From Brevibacillus fortis (GTDB lineage Bacteria; Bacillota; Bacilli; Brevibacillales; Brevibacillaceae): DNA of 64,000 nucleotides. The stretch covers positions 1 through 64,000 of the forward strand of contig NZ_PXZM01000016.1 of NCBI RefSeq assembly GCF_003013395.1, in the 5' to 3' direction. Every line of letters begins with the position of its first letter. Within the stretch, counting starts at the first letter, position 1. Positions 7,513 through 17,288 of the stretch are shown one piece after another. The position numbers and the translations under genes are program-made. Under the pieces are notes generated by a model that saw nothing but the letters and a program-made list of their open reading frames with translations, was not told the origin of the DNA and searched no databases.

Positions 7513-8865
7513 ATGACGAAAAGTTATGTAATCAAGCCTGAATTGGGCAAGGAGTATCCAGTTATTTCTCATGGAAAAGGAATTTATCTTTACGATAAAG
7601 AGGGAAATCGTTACATCGACGGTTCCAGTGGAGCGGTGACGGCAAGCATTGGTCACGGTGTAGAAGAAGTGGCTGAGGCGATGTATGCACAAGCCAAGGA
7701 GGTTTCCTTCGTATACCGTTCGCATTTTAGCAGCGATGCCGTGGAGCAGTTGGCCACAAAGCTCGCGGAGTGGGCACCAGGCTCACTGAACTGGACGTTT
7801 TTTGTCAGCAGTGGTTCGGAAGCAACGGAGACTGCACAAAAAATCGCGATTCAGTACTGGCAGGAAAAAGGAAGACCAACGAAAAACCGGATTATCTCCC
7901 GCTGGATGAGCTATCACGGGATTACGATGGGTGCACTTTCCATGTCTGGACACGTTTTGCGCAGAAAGCGGTTCACCCCATTATTGGCTGACTATCCGGC
8001 TATCACAGGGCCATATCCGTATCGCAAGCCAGAAGGCATGTCCCTCGAATCATATGCGCTTGCGTGTGCAGACGAGCTTGAGACCGCGATTTTGCGCGTC
8101 GGACCTGAACAGGTAGCTGCGTTTATCGCTGAGCCTGTCATCGGGGCTTCTGGTGGAGCAGTTGTGCCGCCGGAGGGTTACTTCCAACGCATTCGCGAGA
8201 TTTGTGACAAGTATGAGGTTCTGTTTATCGCAGACGAAGTGATGACAGGTGTAGGTCGCACTGGGAAAGCGTTTGGGATCGACCATTGGGGCGTCGTACC
8301 TGACTTGATGGCATTGGGCAAAGGGATGAGTGCCGGTTACACACCTATGGCCGCTACTATTGTCTCGGACGAAATCATTGAGACCATTACAAAAGGCAGC
8401 GGCTCGATTATGGCAGGACATACGTATAGTGCCAATCCACAATCTGCTGCTGTTTCTCTGGCTGTCCTCAACTATGTGGAGAAGCATCAGCTCGTTGAAA
8501 AGGCAGCAGAACAAGGTGCCTATTTGCTTGCCCGCCTAAAAGAACTGGCTGACGAGCTCCCGTTGATCGGAGATGCACGTGGACTTGGCATGCTATGCGC
8601 ACTGGAACTAGTGAAAAACAAGCAGACAAAAGAACCGTTTGCGCTTTCTCAGGGCGTAGGCGGGAAGGTCATCGAAAAAGCATTTGAAAAAGGCTTACTG
8701 ATTTATCCTGCGATGGGCGGAATCGATGGTGTGGCAGGAGATGCTGTCATCATCTCACCTCCACTGACCATTACTACGGAGCAAATCGATGAGCTGATAT
8801 CTCTCTTGAAAGAAGCGGTGATAGCTGTTCAGCAAGAGCTCCAAGATAAGGCACTGATCGGATAG
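7513..8865 (+). CDS. yodT: Class III aminotransferase, YodT-like
   Basis: A 450-residue PLP-dependent class III aminotransferase. The PLP lysine is K270 in ALGKGMSAG, and the phosphate/ring contacts SSGSEA (99-104) and ADEVMTG (D241) are present. Order and neighbours match B. subtilis yodT-yodS-yodR-yodQ, a lysine degradation operon in which the acetylated beta-lysine is transaminated to a 3-keto acid. ATG 7513 sits behind GAGGTGG; a GTG at 7501 overlaps that SD and is less likely. It is the first gene of a five-gene operon. Confidence 0.88.
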   Translation: MTKSYVIKPELGKEYPVISHGKGIYLYDKEGNRYIDGSSGAVTASIGHGVEEVAEAMYAQAKEVSFVYRSHFSSDAVEQLATKLAEWAPGSLNWTFFVSSGSEATETAQKIAIQYWQEKGRPTKNRIISRWMSYHGITMGALSMSGHVLRRKRFTPLLADYPAITGPYPYRKPEGMSLESYALACADELETAILRVGPEQVAAFIAEPVIGASGGAVVPPEGYFQRIREICDKYEVLFIADEVMTGVGRTGKAFGIDHWGVVPDLMALGKGMSAGYTPMAATIVSDEIIETITKGSGSIMAGHTYSANPQSAAVSLAVLNYVEKHQLVEKAAEQGAYLLARLKELADELPLIGDARGLGMLCALELVKNKQTKEPFALSQGVGGKVIEKAFEKGLLIYPAMGGIDGVAGDAVIISPPLTITTEQIDELISLLKEAVIAVQQELQDKALIG

Positions 8866-8881
8866 AGAGGGAGGGACAAGA

Positions 8882-9574
8882 ATGACAAACCGATTTGAAA
8901 AAGTTGTCTCCCTGTCCGAAGCGCTCACCCATTTTCGCGATGGGATGACGCTGTTGGCAGGAGGCTTCGGGGGAGTAGGCAACCCGCCTACATTGATTCA
9001 GGGAATTTTGGATTTGGGAGTACGTGATCTGACATTGATCAGTAACGATACTGCATTTCCGCATATTGGAATTGGTAAGCTGGTGACCGAAAAGCGCGTG
9101 AAAAAAGTCATTGCATCGCATATTGGCTCAAATCCGAACGCAGGGGCCCAAATGACGGCTGGAGAGCTGGAAGTAGAGTTCTGCCCACAGGGGATACTTG
9201 CAGAGCGTGTACGGGCAGGTGGAGTCGGTCTGGGCGGCATTCTATCGGATGTTGGCATCGGGACGATCGCGGAAAAAGGGAAGCAGAAGGTCGTACTGGA
9301 TGGGAAGGAATATCTGCTGGAGACACCACTGACTGCCGAAGTGGCTATCGTCCATGCGAAAAAAGCGGATCACTTTGGCAATTTGGTGTTTGATACAAGT
9401 GCACGCAATTTCAATCCGTTAGTGGCGATGGCGGGCGACATTACCATCGTGGAAGCGGATGAGATAGTAGAGATAGGCATGATCGACCCGGAAGAAATCG
9501 TCACCCCGGGCGTTTTCGTGAACTTTATTGTCCAAAGTGAAGGGGTGAACTGGCAATGGGCATGGGAGAAGTAA
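8882..9574 (+). CDS. yodS: CoA-transferase subunit A (YodS-like)
   Basis: A 230-residue alpha subunit of a family I 3-oxoacid CoA-transferase, with the glycine-rich AGGFGGVG loop near 21-28. It pairs with the next gene, whose start lies inside its last codons (19-bp overlap), consistent with a heterotetrameric enzyme made in equal amounts. In the yod pathway it should move CoA from acetyl-CoA or another donor to the acetamido-3-keto acid derived from beta-lysine. SD GAGGGAGGG precedes ATG 8882. Confidence 0.92.
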   Translation: MTNRFEKVVSLSEALTHFRDGMTLLAGGFGGVGNPPTLIQGILDLGVRDLTLISNDTAFPHIGIGKLVTEKRVKKVIASHIGSNPNAGAQMTAGELEVEFCPQGILAERVRAGGVGLGGILSDVGIGTIAEKGKQKVVLDGKEYLLETPLTAEVAIVHAKKADHFGNLVFDTSARNFNPLVAMAGDITIVEADEIVEIGMIDPEEIVTPGVFVNFIVQSEGVNWQWAWEK

Positions 9575-10233
9575 AAGAAACCGAGAGCTATCGTGAACGA
9601 ATTGCACGCCGCGCAGCATTGGAAGTGGAAGACGGCATGATTATTAACTTGGGAATCGGCATTCCAACGTTAGTGGCGGATTTTATCCCAGCTGACAAAC
9701 GGGTGATGTTTCACGCGGAGAACGGCATTCTCGGTACAGGACCTAGCCCTGCGAAAGGTGAGGAGAACGCCATGCTTTGCAATGCAGGTGGTTTTCCTGT
9801 CACGCTCGCCACAGGGGCAGCCTTTTTCGATAGTGCGACTGCTTTTGCCATCATCCGCCGTGGACTTTTGGACATGACGATATTAGGAGTTCTGGAAGTA
9901 AGCCAAAATGGCGACATTGCCAACTGGATCGTTCCAGGCAAACGTGTCCCAGGCATGGGAGGAGCCATGGAGCTGGCACAAAAGGCTAAGAAGGTCATGG
10001 TTGTGACCACACATCTGGATAAAAACGGACGTTCGAAAATCGTTCGGGAATGCTCGCTGCCGTTAACAGCGACAAAAGCTGCCGATCTGATCATCACGGA
10101 CATGGCAGTAATGGAGGTCATGCCAGATGGTTTGTATCTGCGAGAGGTCATGTATCCATACAGTGTCGCTGACGTGATTGGAGCAACGGAAGCGGAGCTC
10201 AAGATGGACGGAGAGGTTGGCGTTTTCCGCTAA
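9556..10233 (+). CDS. yodR: CoA-transferase subunit B (YodR-like)
   Basis: A 225-residue beta subunit of the same CoA-transferase. The catalytic glutamate that forms the glutamyl-CoA intermediate is E55 in HAENGILG, followed by the expected glycine-rich segment. It overlaps yodS and lies 31 bp before yodQ. The overlapping start suggests translational coupling with subunit A. Confidence 0.93.
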   Translation: MGMGEVKETESYRERIARRAALEVEDGMIINLGIGIPTLVADFIPADKRVMFHAENGILGTGPSPAKGEENAMLCNAGGFPVTLATGAAFFDSATAFAIIRRGLLDMTILGVLEVSQNGDIANWIVPGKRVPGMGGAMELAQKAKKVMVVTTHLDKNGRSKIVRECSLPLTATKAADLIITDMAVMEVMPDGLYLREVMYPYSVADVIGATEAELKMDGEVGVFR

Positions 10234-10264
10234 GCTAAGACAAAACCAGGAACGGGGGAAAAGC

Positions 10265-11545
10265 ATGGCAAACTGGCAGGTGCTTATACGGGAGCAATTG
10301 GAAAAAGATCGCGAGGCCGCTGTTCAACTGCTGCAGCAATGGGTAAAAAGCCCGAGCGTACAAGGAGAAGAGCAAACCATCCAGCAAAGTATTGCAGAGC
10401 TTTTGGGGCAGATGGGGCTGGACGTCGACTTATGGATCATGGAAGGCGAAGAACTGGTGTCACACCCGTATTTTGTCTCCCCACGCACTGAGTTTGAAGG
10501 CAGCCCGAACGTCGTCGGAGTGTGGAAGGGGCAAGGAGATGGGCGCTCCATTATTCTAAACGGACACGTTGATGTGGTACCCGCAGGTGATCTGTCACAG
10601 TGGAGCAATGATCCGTTTAGCGGGAAGGTGGAAGACGGCAAGCTTTACGGACGTGGGGCAACTGACATGAAGGGTGGAAACTTATCTTCACTGTTGGCGA
10701 TCCAGGTTCTACAGAAGTTGGGTGTTCAACTGAAAGGCGACGTCATTTTTCAGAGCGTTGTAGAAGAAGAAAGCGGTGGTGCAGGAACATTGGCGACAAT
10801 CATTCGCGGTTACAAAGCGGATGCTGCCCTGATTCCAGAGCCGACCAATATGAAAATTTTCCCGAAGCAGCAAGGCTCCATGTGGTTCAGATTGACCGTC
10901 AAAGGGCGTTCTGCTCACGGAGGGACCCGCTACGAGGGAGTCAGCGCCATCGAAAAGAGCATGCTCGTGGTGCAAGCCATTGGCCAATTGGAAAAAGAGC
11001 GTAACGATCGACTCGACGATCCGCTCTACGCCAAGCTGCCCATTCCGATCCCGATTAATCTGGGGGTGATTGAGGGTGGCAAGTGGCCATCGTCTGTAGC
11101 TGACCTTGTCAAGCTAGAAGGTAGGATGGGGGTTGCCCCAGGTGAGCAGATGGACGATGCCAAAGCAGAAATGGCAGCAGCCCTAAAAAAGCTGGCAGAG
11201 GTCGACCCGTGGTTTGCAGAACAGCCCGTTGAGCTGGAGTGGTTCGGTGCTCGCTGGGTTTCAGGAGCAGTGGAGCTAGATCATCCGTTGATGGACATTC
11301 TGCAAGCTCAGTTTGAAGCTGTGACAGGAGATCGAGCGATTGTGGAAGCATCGCCTTGGGGAACAGATGGCGGCTTGTTGACTGCTTTGGCCAATACGCC
11401 AGCGATTGTTGTCGGACCTGGAGTCACACAGGTTGCACACTACCCGAATGAATACATCGTTCTGGATGAGGTATTCCGTTGTGCGGAGATCTTTGCGCTT
11501 ACGTTACTGGAATGGTGCGGTGTGGCTGAAAATGTGAAAGAGTAA
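10265..11545 (+). CDS. yodQ: M20 family deacylase, YodQ-like
   Basis: A 426-residue member of the ArgE/DapE (M20) metallo-hydrolase family. The two-zinc site is complete: H101 and D103 in NGHVDVVP, bridging D134 in GATDMKGG, and the E167-E168 pair in VEEES. Family members remove acyl groups from amines; in this context the likely substrate is an N-acetylated intermediate or product of beta-lysine breakdown. I chose ATG 10265, with GGAACGGGGG upstream, over the frame-extending ATG at 10178 inside yodR. Confidence 0.88.
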   Translation: MANWQVLIREQLEKDREAAVQLLQQWVKSPSVQGEEQTIQQSIAELLGQMGLDVDLWIMEGEELVSHPYFVSPRTEFEGSPNVVGVWKGQGDGRSIILNGHVDVVPAGDLSQWSNDPFSGKVEDGKLYGRGATDMKGGNLSSLLAIQVLQKLGVQLKGDVIFQSVVEEESGGAGTLATIIRGYKADAALIPEPTNMKIFPKQQGSMWFRLTVKGRSAHGGTRYEGVSAIEKSMLVVQAIGQLEKERNDRLDDPLYAKLPIPIPINLGVIEGGKWPSSVADLVKLEGRMGVAPGEQMDDAKAEMAAALKKLAEVDPWFAEQPVELEWFGARWVSGAVELDHPLMDILQAQFEAVTGDRAIVEASPWGTDGGLLTALANTPAIVVGPGVTQVAHYPNEYIVLDEVFRCAEIFALTLLEWCGVAENVKE

Positions 11546-11644
11546 AAAGGTATCCAAATATTTCAAAAACAAGACAGGAAGGCACACGCATGAGGGAGAA
11601 TGATTGGAAGGAGAACGCCAATCAATGAGAGTGGGGAGAAGCCG

Positions 11645-13063
11645 ATGAAAAAAACGTGCTTTATCGGGGGAGAGTGGGTGCCAGCCACTGCTCATGCACC
11701 GCTACTTTCTCCATGTACGGGTCAAGAGATTTCACAAATTTCGCAAGCAGACTCATCCTTGGTTGAAAGAGCAATTGCTGCGGCCCACGAAGCGACAGCC
11801 GTCATGCGGCGCCTTCCTGCCTATCAACGCGCCTTCCTGCTTGAAAAAATCTCGATTCTGATGAATGAACGTTTGGAGGAAGCGGCTCGGATCATCGCAA
11901 TAGAAGCGGGGAAACCAATCAAAACAGCCCGCGGTGAAGTAATCCGAACGATTCAGACGTATAAATTTGCGGCGGAGGAAGCCAAACGCCTTCACGGAGA
12001 AACTGTACCACTCGATGCAGCTATCGGGGGAGAGGGGCGCTTGGCTTATACCGTGCGTGAACCACTGGGAGTCATTGGGGCAATTACACCATTCAATTTT
12101 CCGATGAATCTCGTTGCTCATAAGGTCGGACCTGCTCTCGCTGCTGGCAATACCGTTGTTCTCAAGCCTGCATCGCAGACACCGCTTAGTGCATTGTTTC
12201 TCGCAGAGCTAGCAGAGCAAGCTGGTGTGCCTGCAGGCGCATTAAATGTGATCACAGGCAGTGGAGCGAGTGTTGGCGATAGAATCGTGTCGGACCCGAG
12301 AGTCAGAGCTGTGACGTTTACAGGGAGCCCAAGTGTTGGGCTGGATATACGCAATCGAGCGGGCATGAAAAGAGTCACGCTCGAGCTGGGATCGAATTCG
12401 GCAGTGATCGTTGATCGTGATGTGCAGCTGAATGAAGTGATACCCAGATGCGTTTTTGGCGCCTTCGCCTACTCTGGGCAGGTATGTATCTCTGTGCAAA
12501 GAATTTATGTGGCCAAAGAGATCTATCAAGATTTCGTCCAACGTTTTGTTGAACAAACACGAGCGTTACGCGGTGGTGATTCGCTCTCTGAGGACGCGGA
12601 CTATTCCGCCATGATCCATCCGCGCGAAACAGAACGTGCGATGGAGTGGATTCATGAGGCGCTCCAGCAGGGGGCACGTTTGGAGTGTGGGGGACAGGTT
12701 GTGGATCGGATGCTCCAACCTACGGTGCTGACGGGTGTTCCATCAGATGCAAAAGTATCTTGTCAGGAAGTATTTGGCCCTGTCGTTCTGATTAATCCAG
12801 TAGAGTCAGTCCGGCATGGCATTACGTTGGTCAACGATTCACGCTACGGTTTGCAGGCTGGTGTCTATACCAACAATCTGTCGTTGGCTCTAGAAGCGGC
12901 AGAAGAGCTGCGCGTGGGCGGTGTGATGGTGAATGATATTCCGACTTTTCGCGCGGACCATATGCCCTACGGTGGCGTAAAGGAGAGCGGACTTGGTCGG
13001 GAAGGGGTCAAATACGCGATAGAAGAAATGACGGAATTGAAACTCGTTGCCATCAAGCGATAA
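11645..13063 (+). CDS. Aldehyde dehydrogenase
   Basis: A 472-residue NAD(P)-dependent aldehyde dehydrogenase. All key residues are visible: N151 in PFNFP, K174 in LKPAS, the Rossmann segment GSPSVG, general base E247 in LELGS and nucleophile C281 in SGQVC. It follows yodQ by about 100 bp, so it is probably co-transcribed. B. subtilis has no such gene in its yod operon. If the pathway releases 4-aminobutyrate, a succinate-semialdehyde dehydrogenase role would fit, but the substrate is inference. SD GTGGGGAG, start ATG 11645. Confidence 0.85.
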   Translation: MKKTCFIGGEWVPATAHAPLLSPCTGQEISQISQADSSLVERAIAAAHEATAVMRRLPAYQRAFLLEKISILMNERLEEAARIIAIEAGKPIKTARGEVIRTIQTYKFAAEEAKRLHGETVPLDAAIGGEGRLAYTVREPLGVIGAITPFNFPMNLVAHKVGPALAAGNTVVLKPASQTPLSALFLAELAEQAGVPAGALNVITGSGASVGDRIVSDPRVRAVTFTGSPSVGLDIRNRAGMKRVTLELGSNSAVIVDRDVQLNEVIPRCVFGAFAYSGQVCISVQRIYVAKEIYQDFVQRFVEQTRALRGGDSLSEDADYSAMIHPRETERAMEWIHEALQQGARLECGGQVVDRMLQPTVLTGVPSDAKVSCQEVFGPVVLINPVESVRHGITLVNDSRYGLQAGVYTNNLSLALEAAEELRVGGVMVNDIPTFRADHMPYGGVKESGLGREGVKYAIEEMTELKLVAIKR

Positions 13064-13081
13064 AGGAAACGAATACGGGTC

Positions 13082-13111
13082 TTGCAAAAAATAGGAGAGC
13101 TATGATATAGT
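13082..13111 (+). promoter_or_regulatory. Sigma-A promoter of tRNA-Ser
   Basis: TTGCAA (13082-13087), 18-bp spacer, TATAGT (13106-13111), ending about 17 bp upstream of the tRNA. Confidence 0.65.
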
Positions 13112-13128
13112 AGATATTGTTGAAATAC

Positions 13129-13217
13129 GGAGGGATACCGAAGTGGTCATAACGGGGCGGTCTTGAAAACCGTTAGAGTGCAAGCTCACGCGGGTTCGAA
13201 TCCTGCTCCCTCCGCCA
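13129..13217 (+). tRNA. tRNA-Ser (TGA)
   Basis: Class II cloverleaf with long variable arm, acceptor GGAGGGA/TCCCTCC, discriminator G, encoded CCA. The anticodon loop CTTGAAA gives TGA. Confidence 0.96.
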
Positions 13218-13233
13218 TATATATAAATGAACC

Positions 13234-13264
13234 GACTCCAGTTGAGAAGCTGGGGTCTTTTTTA
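13234..13264 (+). terminator. Terminator of tRNA-Ser
   Basis: Stem GACTCCAG/CTGGGGTC (one G-T pair) followed by TTTTTT. Confidence 0.88.
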
Positions 13265-13375
13265 TGGATCGAGGATTTTAAGAGTAAGTTGTCGTTCCTT
13301 TTTTGTAAAAATATCAGAAAATAAAGAAAACTACTATATAATAGTCATGAGACTATAAGTGATGGGGGAATTTGC

Positions 13376-14941
13376 ATGCTCGAAGCGCAAAGGGTTCGTA
13401 GAAATGCACTTGGCGATATTTTGCGAAGAAGTCGTGGGCGAAATCCTGATAAGCCTGCCCTGTACTTTGAGGAAGAAGTATTGACCTACACGCAGCTTGA
13501 TCAGCTTGCAAACAAGACGACTCATACGCTTCTTTCCAAAGGTATGCAAAAAGGGGAGCGGGTAGCAGTACTGTCACGCAACTCGATGGATTTTGCGATT
13601 CTGAACTTTGGGTTAGCGAAAGCAGGAGTCATCATGGTGCCGATCAACTTCATGCTGAATAAGGAAGATGTCGCCTATATTTTCGGTCATGCGGAAGTGA
13701 GTGCGTGCTTCGTAGCTCCCGAATTCCTACAGCTCGCTCAAGAAGGACTCCAAATAGCTGGAATTTCCCCCAAGCTGCTTTCCCTCATGTCCAAACCAGC
13801 AGCACAAGCAGGGGAATGGTTGCCTTTTCGCATGCTGATTGAAGCGGCAGACGACCATGAGCCTGAAGTAGATATAGAGGACGAAGATGTTGTACAAATT
13901 TTGTATACCAGTGGAACGGAATCAAAGCCAAAGGGCGTTATGCTCACGCATAAAAGCATCCTATCTGAATATGTTAGCACGATTATCGAAGGCGGGATGA
14001 CGCAGGATGATATAGCTATTCACGCCCTTCCCTTGTTCCATAGTGCGCAGCTTCATTGCTTTTTGGGACCGTACGTGTACTTAGGTGGGAGCGGAATTAT
14101 TTTGGAACAGGCAACACCTGCGTTGATGCTTCAGACGGTAGAGGCGTACCAGGCTACTCAGTTGTTTTGCCCGCCGACCGTGTGGATTGCTTTACTGCGT
14201 TCTCCCGAATTTGCCTCTCGTAATTTGAGTTCTTTGCAAAAGTGCTATTATGGAGCAGCGATCATGCCGGTAGAAGTGTTAAAAGAGCTTGGTCAAAGCC
14301 TCCCGAACGCACAGTTTTACAATTTTTACGGGCAGACGGAAGTGGCGCCATTAGCGACTGTTTTGCCACCGAAGGATCAAATGAGAAAAGCAGGCTCCGC
14401 AGGCAAGCCAGCGCTAAATGTGGAAACGAAAATCGTCGATGATGATGGGAATGAAGTCCCTCGTGGAAGTGTTGGTGAAATTGTTCATAGGACCAGCCAT
14501 GCGATGCTGGGTTATTTCCGTGATGAGGAAAAGACACAGGCTGCCTTCCAAGGAGGGTGGTTTCACAGCGGGGATTTAGGCATCATGGATGACGAAGGCT
14601 ATATCACGGTCGTTGATCGGAAAAAGGATATGATTAAATCGGGGGGAGAGAACGTAGCAAGCAGGGAAGTTGAGGAGCTTATTTATCAACATCCGAAAGT
14701 GTCTGAGGTCGCAGTGATCGGAGTTCCCCATCCGTATTGGATCGAAGCAGTGACGGCTGTCATTGTGCCAAAAGTAGGTGAATTACTGACTGCTGACGAG
14801 ATGCTTGCTTTTTGCAAGGACCGGCTTTCCAACTTCAAAGCACCCAAATATGTAGTGATTGCCGACAATCTTCCAAGAAACCCTAGCGGTAAAATTTTGA
14901 AACGAGAGCTGCGCCTCCGATACGAAACGCTGACGACTTAG
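13376..14941 (+). CDS. Acyl-CoA ligase (AMP-forming)
   Basis: A 521-residue class I adenylate-forming enzyme that activates a fatty or aryl acid with ATP and joins it to CoA. Motifs in order: the P-loop-like YTSGTESKPKG (about 180), YGQTE (about 320), the hinge region with DRKKDMIKSGGEN, and the C-terminal catalytic lysine in PSGKILKRE. Length and motifs fit medium/long-chain acyl-CoA synthetases; chain length is not readable. SD GATGGGGGA, ATG 13376. It is monocistronic between tRNA-Ser and a strong terminator. Confidence 0.9.
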   Translation: MLEAQRVRRNALGDILRRSRGRNPDKPALYFEEEVLTYTQLDQLANKTTHTLLSKGMQKGERVAVLSRNSMDFAILNFGLAKAGVIMVPINFMLNKEDVAYIFGHAEVSACFVAPEFLQLAQEGLQIAGISPKLLSLMSKPAAQAGEWLPFRMLIEAADDHEPEVDIEDEDVVQILYTSGTESKPKGVMLTHKSILSEYVSTIIEGGMTQDDIAIHALPLFHSAQLHCFLGPYVYLGGSGIILEQATPALMLQTVEAYQATQLFCPPTVWIALLRSPEFASRNLSSLQKCYYGAAIMPVEVLKELGQSLPNAQFYNFYGQTEVAPLATVLPPKDQMRKAGSAGKPALNVETKIVDDDGNEVPRGSVGEIVHRTSHAMLGYFRDEEKTQAAFQGGWFHSGDLGIMDDEGYITVVDRKKDMIKSGGENVASREVEELIYQHPKVSEVAVIGVPHPYWIEAVTAVIVPKVGELLTADEMLAFCKDRLSNFKAPKYVVIADNLPRNPSGKILKRELRLRYETLTT

Positions 14942-14970
14942 CCTGTCGCAAGGTCTGAAGCGCAGAAAAA

Positions 14971-14998
14971 CCCGCTCTGTTAAGGAGCGGGCTTTTTG
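14971..14998 (+). terminator. Terminator of acyl-CoA ligase
   Basis: Stem CCCGCTC/GAGCGGG followed by CTTTTTG; AAAAA upstream means it may also serve the converging gene. Confidence 0.88.
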
Positions 14999-15007
14999 CT
15001 ACTGCGA

Positions 15008-17038
15008 TTATTTTACATTGGAAACAGTAGGATGATCGGCTTGAATGACTTCAAAACGATAGCCTTTTTCTTTCAAAAACGAAATGATTTCTGAGAGAGC
15101 TTCAGCCGTTGGCGATTTGGTGCTTGAATCATGCATCAAGACGACGATTTCTTTTTGTGACTTGACCTGTTGCTTTATATTTGCCAATGTTTGAGCGGCT
15201 GTGTATTTGTTGCTTCTTGCATCACCGTTTGTGACATTCCAGTCGATAAACGTATAGCCACGTTGTTTTGCTTCTGCCTTGATCGCATTCATCACGGTAT
15301 GTTGCTTGTTATAACGTTTGGGATCTTGATATTTCAAACTGACGGTATTCGTACTGCCGCCAGGATAGCGGAAGACGGTTGGTTTTACGCCTGTTGCTTT
15401 TTCAATCATTTGACTGCCTTTTTCCAGGTCTGCAAAAAAGCTCTCCATGTTTTTGTAAACAAGCTGATAATTATGGGAATACGAATGTCCTCCCACCGCA
15501 TGTCCTTCAGCTACAATCCTTTTGAGAATGGCCTCATGACCTGCTACCTCACGACCAACAATAAAGAAGGTGGCTTTGACCTGATGCTCCTTAAGCGTAT
15601 CCAAAATGCGTAGCGTCACAGGAGAAGGTCCATCGTCAAAGGTTAAATATGCGATCTTCTCAGAAGTCTTCGGTGTCTGAGGGATCGGTTGTGTTGTTGG
15701 TTCAGGTTTCTTCGTTTGATTGGTCGTTCCATCTTTGCCAGGCTGCGGTGGAGTAGGTGTCTTTGGTTTCTCTGGCTTGGATGGAGCAGGTTTGTTGGGC
15801 TGTTTTGGCTGTTTCTGTTGAATCGGCTGCAACGGGATGAACGGTTCATCGCCATAGATCAAATATTTTTGCCGTAGCTCTGCAAATTTCTTAAGATCCG
15901 CTTCATAGGAAGCAACAATCTCCTGTGGAGTTTTGCCTTGTTCGAGAAGCAATCCGATTTTGTTGGTACCCATCACCTTGTCAAACATGGCGATTTGCTT
16001 ACTCGTACTTTTGGGCACAGAGAATGGCTGTAACTGTTTGGCATAGGCCAGGGCATAAATACCTGTTTTCGCCGGGTTAAACTGATGCAGGTCGTTGATT
16101 TGAAGTCGTACGCCCCCGGCAGTTCCTTTATTCTCAGGGATAAAGATAACACCAGGTAGAAGGCTCCCATTTAACAGATCGGCGTATTTGTATGAATCTA
16201 GACCTTCTGCCCCGATCCAGGTAAAATTGTCGCCTTGGCGAATGGGTGTGCCCTCACCTAGTCCAGTTGCCATATACCCGAAAACCGAGGTCAAGCTAGG
16301 GATGTGCGGAGAACTCGGGATCCAGGCCAAACCCGTCTGTTGATAAATCATGTTGCGTGTGTATCCTTGCATTGGAATGACGGTAAGATCTACACCGATG
16401 GTACGGTTGAAAAATAACGCTAGCTCTCCGATGGTCATGCCATGTGCAAGCGGGAGGGTATCCACCCCGATAAAGGAGCGGAAAGGCAGTTCAACTATAG
16501 GACCCTCGACAATCGTTCCGCCAAGAGGATTCGGTCGATCCAGTACAATTACTTCTTTTCCTTGCTCCTTTGCAGCTGTCATGGCGTAATGCAAGGTAGA
16601 TATGTATGTGTAGGTTCTTGATCCGATATCTTGCAAATCGACAAGAAGGATATCAATGTCTTTCAACATTTCTGGTGTCGGCTTGCGAGTTGATCCAGAC
16701 AAGCCGTAGACCGGTATTGCGTAGACGGGATGAACAAAGCTGGTTACTTGTTTTCCTGCGACCGTTTTTCCGTCGAGGCCGTGTTCAGGTGCATACAGAG
16801 CAGTTAACTGGACGGAGCGATCACGTCGTAACACATCGATCGTGCTAACCATTTGACTGTTCAGACCTGTTTGATTCGTAATTAATCCGACTTTTTTGCC
16901 TTCAATGAGATGGTGGAACTGATTGAACAGTACATCACTTCCCAATTGGATGGCAGTCGTATTGGCAGAGCTTCCTACTGGAGGAATTAACGTTAAGATA
17001 AGTGCCAGGATGAGGAAAGGGAGAAATTTGTTCATCAT
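15008..17038 (-). CDS. Secreted NamZ (DUF1343)-polysaccharide deacetylase fusion
   Basis: A 676-residue exported protein with two peptidoglycan-active domains. Residues 1-25 are a signal peptide. Residues about 28-395 are DUF1343, the family of exo-beta-N-acetylmuramidase NamZ, with the conserved segments ITNQTG and APEHG. A Pro/Lys/Gln/Thr-rich linker spans about 402-459. Residues about 460-670 are a carbohydrate esterase 4 deacetylase with all motifs intact: TFDDGPS (D468, D469), HSYSH (H518, H522), RYPGG (R557), DW (599-600) and LMHD (H636, D637). One protein could deacetylate and trim cell-wall glycan or recycled muropeptides. It has its own SD (GAGG) and is monocistronic on this strand. 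Confidence 0.9.
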   Translation of the reverse strand: MMNKFLPFLILALILTLIPPVGSSANTTAIQLGSDVLFNQFHHLIEGKKVGLITNQTGLNSQMVSTIDVLRRDRSVQLTALYAPEHGLDGKTVAGKQVTSFVHPVYAIPVYGLSGSTRKPTPEMLKDIDILLVDLQDIGSRTYTYISTLHYAMTAAKEQGKEVIVLDRPNPLGGTIVEGPIVELPFRSFIGVDTLPLAHGMTIGELALFFNRTIGVDLTVIPMQGYTRNMIYQQTGLAWIPSSPHIPSLTSVFGYMATGLGEGTPIRQGDNFTWIGAEGLDSYKYADLLNGSLLPGVIFIPENKGTAGGVRLQINDLHQFNPAKTGIYALAYAKQLQPFSVPKSTSKQIAMFDKVMGTNKIGLLLEQGKTPQEIVASYEADLKKFAELRQKYLIYGDEPFIPLQPIQQKQPKQPNKPAPSKPEKPKTPTPPQPGKDGTTNQTKKPEPTTQPIPQTPKTSEKIAYLTFDDGPSPVTLRILDTLKEHQVKATFFIVGREVAGHEAILKRIVAEGHAVGGHSYSHNYQLVYKNMESFFADLEKGSQMIEKATGVKPTVFRYPGGSTNTVSLKYQDPKRYNKQHTVMNAIKAEAKQRGYTFIDWNVTNGDARSNKYTAAQTLANIKQQVKSQKEIVVLMHDSSTKSPTAEALSEIISFLKEKGYRFEVIQADHPTVSNVK

Positions 17039-17288
17039 TCATTGCCTCTTTCAAGATAAAATACTGTCGCTTCTTGTCTATTGTAACGGTTTTGGAAAGC
17101 AAGATGGTTGCATTTTTGTAACAATTTGAAATTAGGTCAAAAGGAGGAGGAAAAAGTAACGTGATGGAGGACAACTACTAGGAAAGAACGATCTTTTGAA
17201 AGCGAGATTGCAGGAAATTCTTGAAACAGTCTTCATCCTATAGTAGATTAGGAATCGTGTGAACCTTTTTGGAAATGGAGTGAATGTT

